From contig CM041197.1 in NCBI GenBank assembly GCA_023078555.1, positions 3,010,501 through 3,074,500 on the forward strand: a stretch of DNA of 64,000 nucleotides, written 5' to 3'. A program made the position numbers and the translations under genes. This document shows, piece by piece, positions 59,605 through 64,000 of this stretch (its first letter is position 1; every line of letters starts with the position of its first letter). The DNA comes from Ulva prolifera. Taxonomy: Eukaryota > Chlorophyta > Ulvophyceae > Ulvales > Ulvaceae. The notes under the pieces were generated by a model. It was not told the origin of the DNA. It was given only the letters and a program-made list of their open reading frames with translations, and made no database searches.

Positions 59605-62433
59605 TCACAGATCATATTTTGCCCACAATGACCGCACATGCACGGTGTCAATAGCTGAGTCCACGGCCGCCTGGGCGATCGCAGATGCAGACAGGCCAGC
59701 TCCCAAGGCGCCCGGGCCACCCCAGGACACCCTGTCCCTGACTTGCGACCACCACGGCAGCACCGGCTTGCCAAACGTCATCACATGAACGCTCTCACCG
59801 TACTTTTCCCGCAACACCTGCAGCAAGCCAGCCGAATTGGGACCTGCCTGTCAGCAATGTGGCCAAGCGCTGGACTGAGGCCGGGCACACAGCGTGTGAA
59901 CGACCACTTGTGCAAATCGTATGATCAATCTACAATATCTCGGGCCATTGTATGGCAGAGCAAGTCCTTAAATAAACCAACATACAGCAACGACCGGCAT
60001 CCACTTGTGTAGAACTGTGCACAAATAAGGTGAACGACTGCGTGGATGCAGGCGCAGCCCATATCCATTCGGCTTGGCCCACACACACTCCTCCAGCCGC
60101 AGAGAAGGCCTTGGAGAGGACCACCGTCTTACCATGGGAACCACAGTGTCAGCGAAAAGGTGATAGAGCGGGGGACGGCCACGCCTCAAGCAGTGGCCAG
60201 AGTAAAGAGCAGTGAGCTGAGCTGCATGTGACACAGGCGGAGCTCCCGAGTGCACAGCTGTGTGGAACCACAGCGAGCAGAGGAAACAACCGACCCGAGC
60301 GCTGCAACACGGCTGTCCCAGGGGCATGACACCTTAGCACGACGCATCTTCAGTGCATGCCACGTACACAACCATGATCCACGCCACGTGGGCGATGCCG
60401 TGCTTTCAATCAGGGCCGCTCACGGTGGCAGTGGAGCACACCTCTTGCATGGTGCCGACTCGGTCCACGAGGCCGACGGCCACAGCGTCTCGGCCTGTCC
60501 AGACCTTTCCGGAGAAGAGGTCGTGCTTCTCGGGGTCCAGCAGGCTTGCTGCCCGGCGGCCCTTCACAAAGTCGATGAACGACGTATGCAGGCTCTCCAT
60601 CACCTCCTTCTTCAGCGCCTTCTGATCGTCCGTCTCCTCAGAGAAGGGATCTGATGAAACCTTCTTGTCGCCTGCATGGTGCACGTACTTGGCGCTCAGG
60701 CGTGGTTTGCACTGCTGCGCTCCAGAGGTCTTTGGCCTGTCCGGACAGGAAGTACATAACTCTCGTTTCACCAAGGGTGATCGTTTCGGGTGGCGTGTGA
60801 TGGCGTTTGTAGCTTACATGAGGCTGACTCCTGGGGTTGAGTGGATGTATTGGGTGGATTTTCGGGTCGCTGCTGAATGCCTTGCAACGCCTTGCTGTCT
60901 CTCATGCTACCCTGCCATGCAATGGTCTGACCTTATGTGATTTGTCTTCCCAATCACGCTTGGCATATAAAGCATTGACACGCATACACTAGTGTTATGT
61001 TGTGTGCTGCACACTGCTGTCTCAGGCGGCCACCTGGTCCATGACCCAGGCATGCCAGCGCGGTGCCGGTGTGGCGCTGGGGTGCAGGAGTATGACTGTG
61101 AATAGTACCTGAGCAGATATCAACCGTGAAGCTGTCTGCAGCCAGGCGGGCGCGAGTCTACATCGACGCTGTGCTGGATGCACATGGCAAAACTGCACAT
61201 CAATCCGTAGAAGGGACAGACAGCCCCAGCACGAGTCTACGAGATCTACAGTCATTCCTTCAAACGAATGCAGCGCGATGCTACAGTGGTGCTACCAGGC
61301 CATAGAGTATGTGGCAGACAGCTGCATAATCCCTGCCCCAGATGCGCTCGTTTGCGCACAGCTACATTTGTGCATACATTACATGAAGGAATGCACATGC
61401 AAGCAGCATGTTGTTGTGAGTGGTACTGGCCGATACATGTGCAACCATAAGTGCCCTTTTGCTGAGTGGCTGACATGCAATGCAGAACGCTAGTGACGTG
61501 CAACAAGATCCTCCTGGCAGGGCACTGTCTCAACGCCTAGATGGAATTTACTGTGTTGTGGGGGTCTCAAAGGCTGAGTTAAAGGCAAGTGTGGGACAAT
61601 TGTGACATTGTGAAGAATCATACCCGCATGTGCTAATCTTCGTTCAACGCCCAACCACTTCATTGCCTGGACCACACCGAAGGAATTCCCCACAACGCCG
61701 ATACTTCCCACGAGCGATGTGTTGCAGGCATATAGTTCATCTGCAGCGCACATGAGCCAGTACCCCCCCGAGGCTGCGACATCGTTTGCGAACGCTAGGA
61801 CTGGCACCTTCGTCTCGGCTGCTTTGCTGCGGAGGTAGCCTGCGATCAATTCGCACTGAGCGGGAGAGCCACCTGCAAATATGGCGTCATATTATGTCTT
61901 ATATGCTGCTGATAATTTTGGTGATACGAGCGGATGGACCAGCGCGCGTGGTATGCCGCACTCTCTATTGGCGCGTGAAAAGCTCTTTTTTGCAAAGAAA
62001 TGCCCACATGTGGTGCACTACACACGAATCTGCAAGCTGCGCACCAATCATACCGTATAATAATTATGCTTGGTGTATAATGCTGCATGTGGCGGTTCAG
62101 AGGTCGACAGTGCTCCACTGCTTACGTGCCACGGAGCCGTGCCACGGAGCACGCAAGCTGAGATTATAGGATCAAAATCCTGCTGCTTGCTATCGAGAGC
62201 CTCACACCAGGACAGTTGATGTTCAACGCTAGTGCTTGTAAACCCTTGACAGCGAAGGCTTTGTCCGCAGCTGACTTGACCTTGTCGAAGTGGATGTTGT
62301 CATTCGGAAGTGACCGCTGCCGCGATCGGGGTTTCATCAAGACCCCATCAAGCTCCAATACGGCAACAATAGGCCCTTTGATTTCTGGCTTTCTTCCCCA
62401 TGGCCATAACGTTCGCAGCACCCAGTTCGACAT
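59605..62433 (-). CDS. S49-family (SppA-like) serine protease
   Basis: Predicted 305-residue Ser/Lys-dyad peptidase. Exons on the minus strand: 62433-62208, 61872-61624, 60671-60442, 59817-59605, all with closed phases. It starts with IKGPIVAVLELDGVL and then LNINCPGGSPAQ, the SppA oxyanion-region motif. FANDVAASGGYWLMC places the nucleophile at Ser110. AGDKKVSSDPFSEE places the general-base Lys at 162. The Ser-Lys spacing of 52 equals that of Bacillus subtilis SppA (Ser147/Lys199). LVGSIGVVGNSF and the C-terminal SGKVWTGRDAVAVGLVD also fit, and the protein ends SLWAKYDL. Bacterial members cut remnant signal peptides in the membrane. This one has no signal peptide or transmembrane segment, so it is probably soluble, and its substrate is unknown. 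The length is close to the 36-kDa (half-size) type rather than the fused 67-kDa type of plant plastids. Confidence 0.92.
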
Positions 62434-64000
62434 ACTTCAGCTCACAACGTCGCACGGCGGAATACAGAGCAGCCGAAAGCTAGTTTGAGACGTACAGATT
62501 CTGCAAACAATACAGTCATACGTAACATCATAGGACGTGCAGTTGTGTACGTGTCGTTCTCTGACGATCTTGATGGTGTGCATCACCATGCACAGACCCG
62601 GCATTGCAAACACCGTGACGTGCCACGTATCATTTTATTTTGCCTTGAAGAGACGCGCTGCCACTGTCGCTAACTTGCCAAGCGACACTAACAGTGTTAC
62701 AATAGGAAACCCCTGGGCTCACTTGTGACCGGCTGTGTGTTCTTGTCAAATGTCTAGTCAAGATCTCTGACAGGATCTGGTGCAAGAAATAAGAACCAGG
62801 TCAAGGCAGTGGAAGCAAGTGCATCCTTCTTGGACCTGTACTGTGTCCCCCATCTGCCCAGCCTGCTCGACTCAGCATCTGGTCGACAAGTCTTCCCTCA
62901 AGTCGCTATGCTCGACTCGTTTTCCAACTTAAAGAGTCAGCGCGATCAAAGTGGAATCGAACGAGAACTGAACGGAGCATGCGATCAGATCCATGTCACG
63001 CTGGCCCTGCATAACACTGAAATTGGTGAGCCAGGAGGCAGATTCCAGTTTCAGTCTGAGCCTGAGCCCAGCAGTAAGCACAGTCAGCTAGTGTGCGGCC
63101 CGAAGACAAAGCTTGCCACAGCACTGGCCGACGCAGGCCGACAGCTTGGTGCAACCAGGGAGCAGACCCAAGGTGCCCCTATCCAAGCAACTATAAATGC
63201 CAGTACAGTCATCATCATCTCTTGCAACACCTGTTTCAATGCCACAGACATCAATACCAAGAAATGGCATCTGCACCATGACGGTAGCCATGACTGCATA
63301 CTAAACAACACGAAATTCATAGTAGCATACAGTCAACTAAAACATCACTGTCGGAGTGGCTTTGATATTGAGCTGTGAAAAGTGGTGTCGGCGCTGGCGC
63401 ACGTGATTCAGATCAGCACAATAAAACAGACACTACACCACACTGCAAGGTCGCTGAAGCTGCATGATGGCAGGACAGACTGTGAATGATGCCTGTGCAA
63501 GTCTTGGGGGGAATACAACGGGGCATGCAGGGACGAGGCCATTGGTCAACATGCTTCATTGATCGGCACAGAACTGCACATGAACACTGGTATGAAGCGC
63601 TTGTCATGCGACCTGTGATGCCAGTCCTTTTCAATATATTCTGGAGAAAAATGCTCATACTGACAGCGAGACATCAGCACTTGACGCCGAAGCCATCCGT
63701 ATTGCAAAACTCTGGAATTCAAAGACCTGGACCATAGCCGACTCCAACTAAGTAGCAGAATGCAGCGGGTCACACAGTTGGCTCAGCAGTTGTGCGACTT
63801 TGACACAGCCCTGGAAGGTGAATGTCAGCGGAAGCACCAGCCGAGACTCGCACAAACGCATTTAATGGTGGTTTCAGCTGTTGCCCGTTACTTGCCGATG
63901 TATGTGTACGAGATGCACAATTGGTTCAGCAGTCCATGCAATCAGCTTTACTTTCGCCAACAGTCACACTCTATTGAGATACTTTTGATGACTTCCCGCT
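62434..64000. other. Right flank
   Basis: A 189-codon plus-strand frame (62809-63378, MEASASFLDLYCVPH... to RSGFDIEL) is open without introns but has no recognisable domain and may be chance. Nothing else is supported up to the window end. Confidence 0.35.

Noticed and set aside
62809-63378. 189-codon single-exon gene
   Set aside because: No motif, no codon bias like the neighbouring genes and no splice or regulatory support. Kept only as a note in the right flank.

Overview
This looks like nuclear DNA from a green-lineage alga, most likely a chlorophyte. The evidence is spliceosomal GT-AG introns in every multi-exon gene, a plant-type nuclear tRNA-Trp(CCA), a plant-type B3 DNA-binding protein, a homologue of a plastid-linked FAD oxidoreductase of land plants, and GC-rich exons in less GC-rich surroundings. 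Nothing points to prokaryotic, organellar or viral DNA. Gene models were built by hand from reading frames, splice-site consensus, matched codon phases and remembered family motifs. No search was run.

Layout, left to right. 1-3.1 kb: the 3' exon of an unrecognised low-complexity protein (+). 6.2-9.7 kb: two tandem, intact ARF-like small GTPase genes (-), each with six exons of identical lengths and both with a broken G3 motif. 10.5 kb: tRNA-Trp (+). 12.6-19.0 kb and 35.2-42.4 kb: two paralogous eight-exon bestrophin/UPF0187 anion-channel genes (-) with conserved intron positions and long disordered tails. Between them lie two genes (-, 20.8-24.0 and 25.7-28.0 kb) that each join a BTB/Skp1-like N-terminus to leucine-rich repeats, and one gene I cannot identify (-, 29.8-31.4 kb). 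46.2-49.2 kb: a B3-domain gene (+). 53.5-58.1 kb: an eight-exon FAD oxidoreductase of the PDE327 type (+). 59.6-62.4 kb: a four-exon S49 (SppA-like) Ser/Lys protease (-). The gaps hold dispersed repeats, a 30-bp-arm hairpin, a 30-bp perfect palindrome, an AC microsatellite, a 32-bp minisatellite and long G/C homopolymers.

The genes do not form an operon-like unit. The main relationships are duplications: the ARF-like pair, the bestrophin pair and the BTB-LRR pair. The most unusual item is the ARF-like pair. Both copies are open over their full length and keep the myristoylation site, P-loop, switch-I Thr and NKQD motif. Both have lost the invariant DxxG glycine and the catalytic glutamine of the WDVGGQ motif. 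Their 3' halves are almost identical, introns included, while the 5' halves have diverged, which suggests gene conversion.
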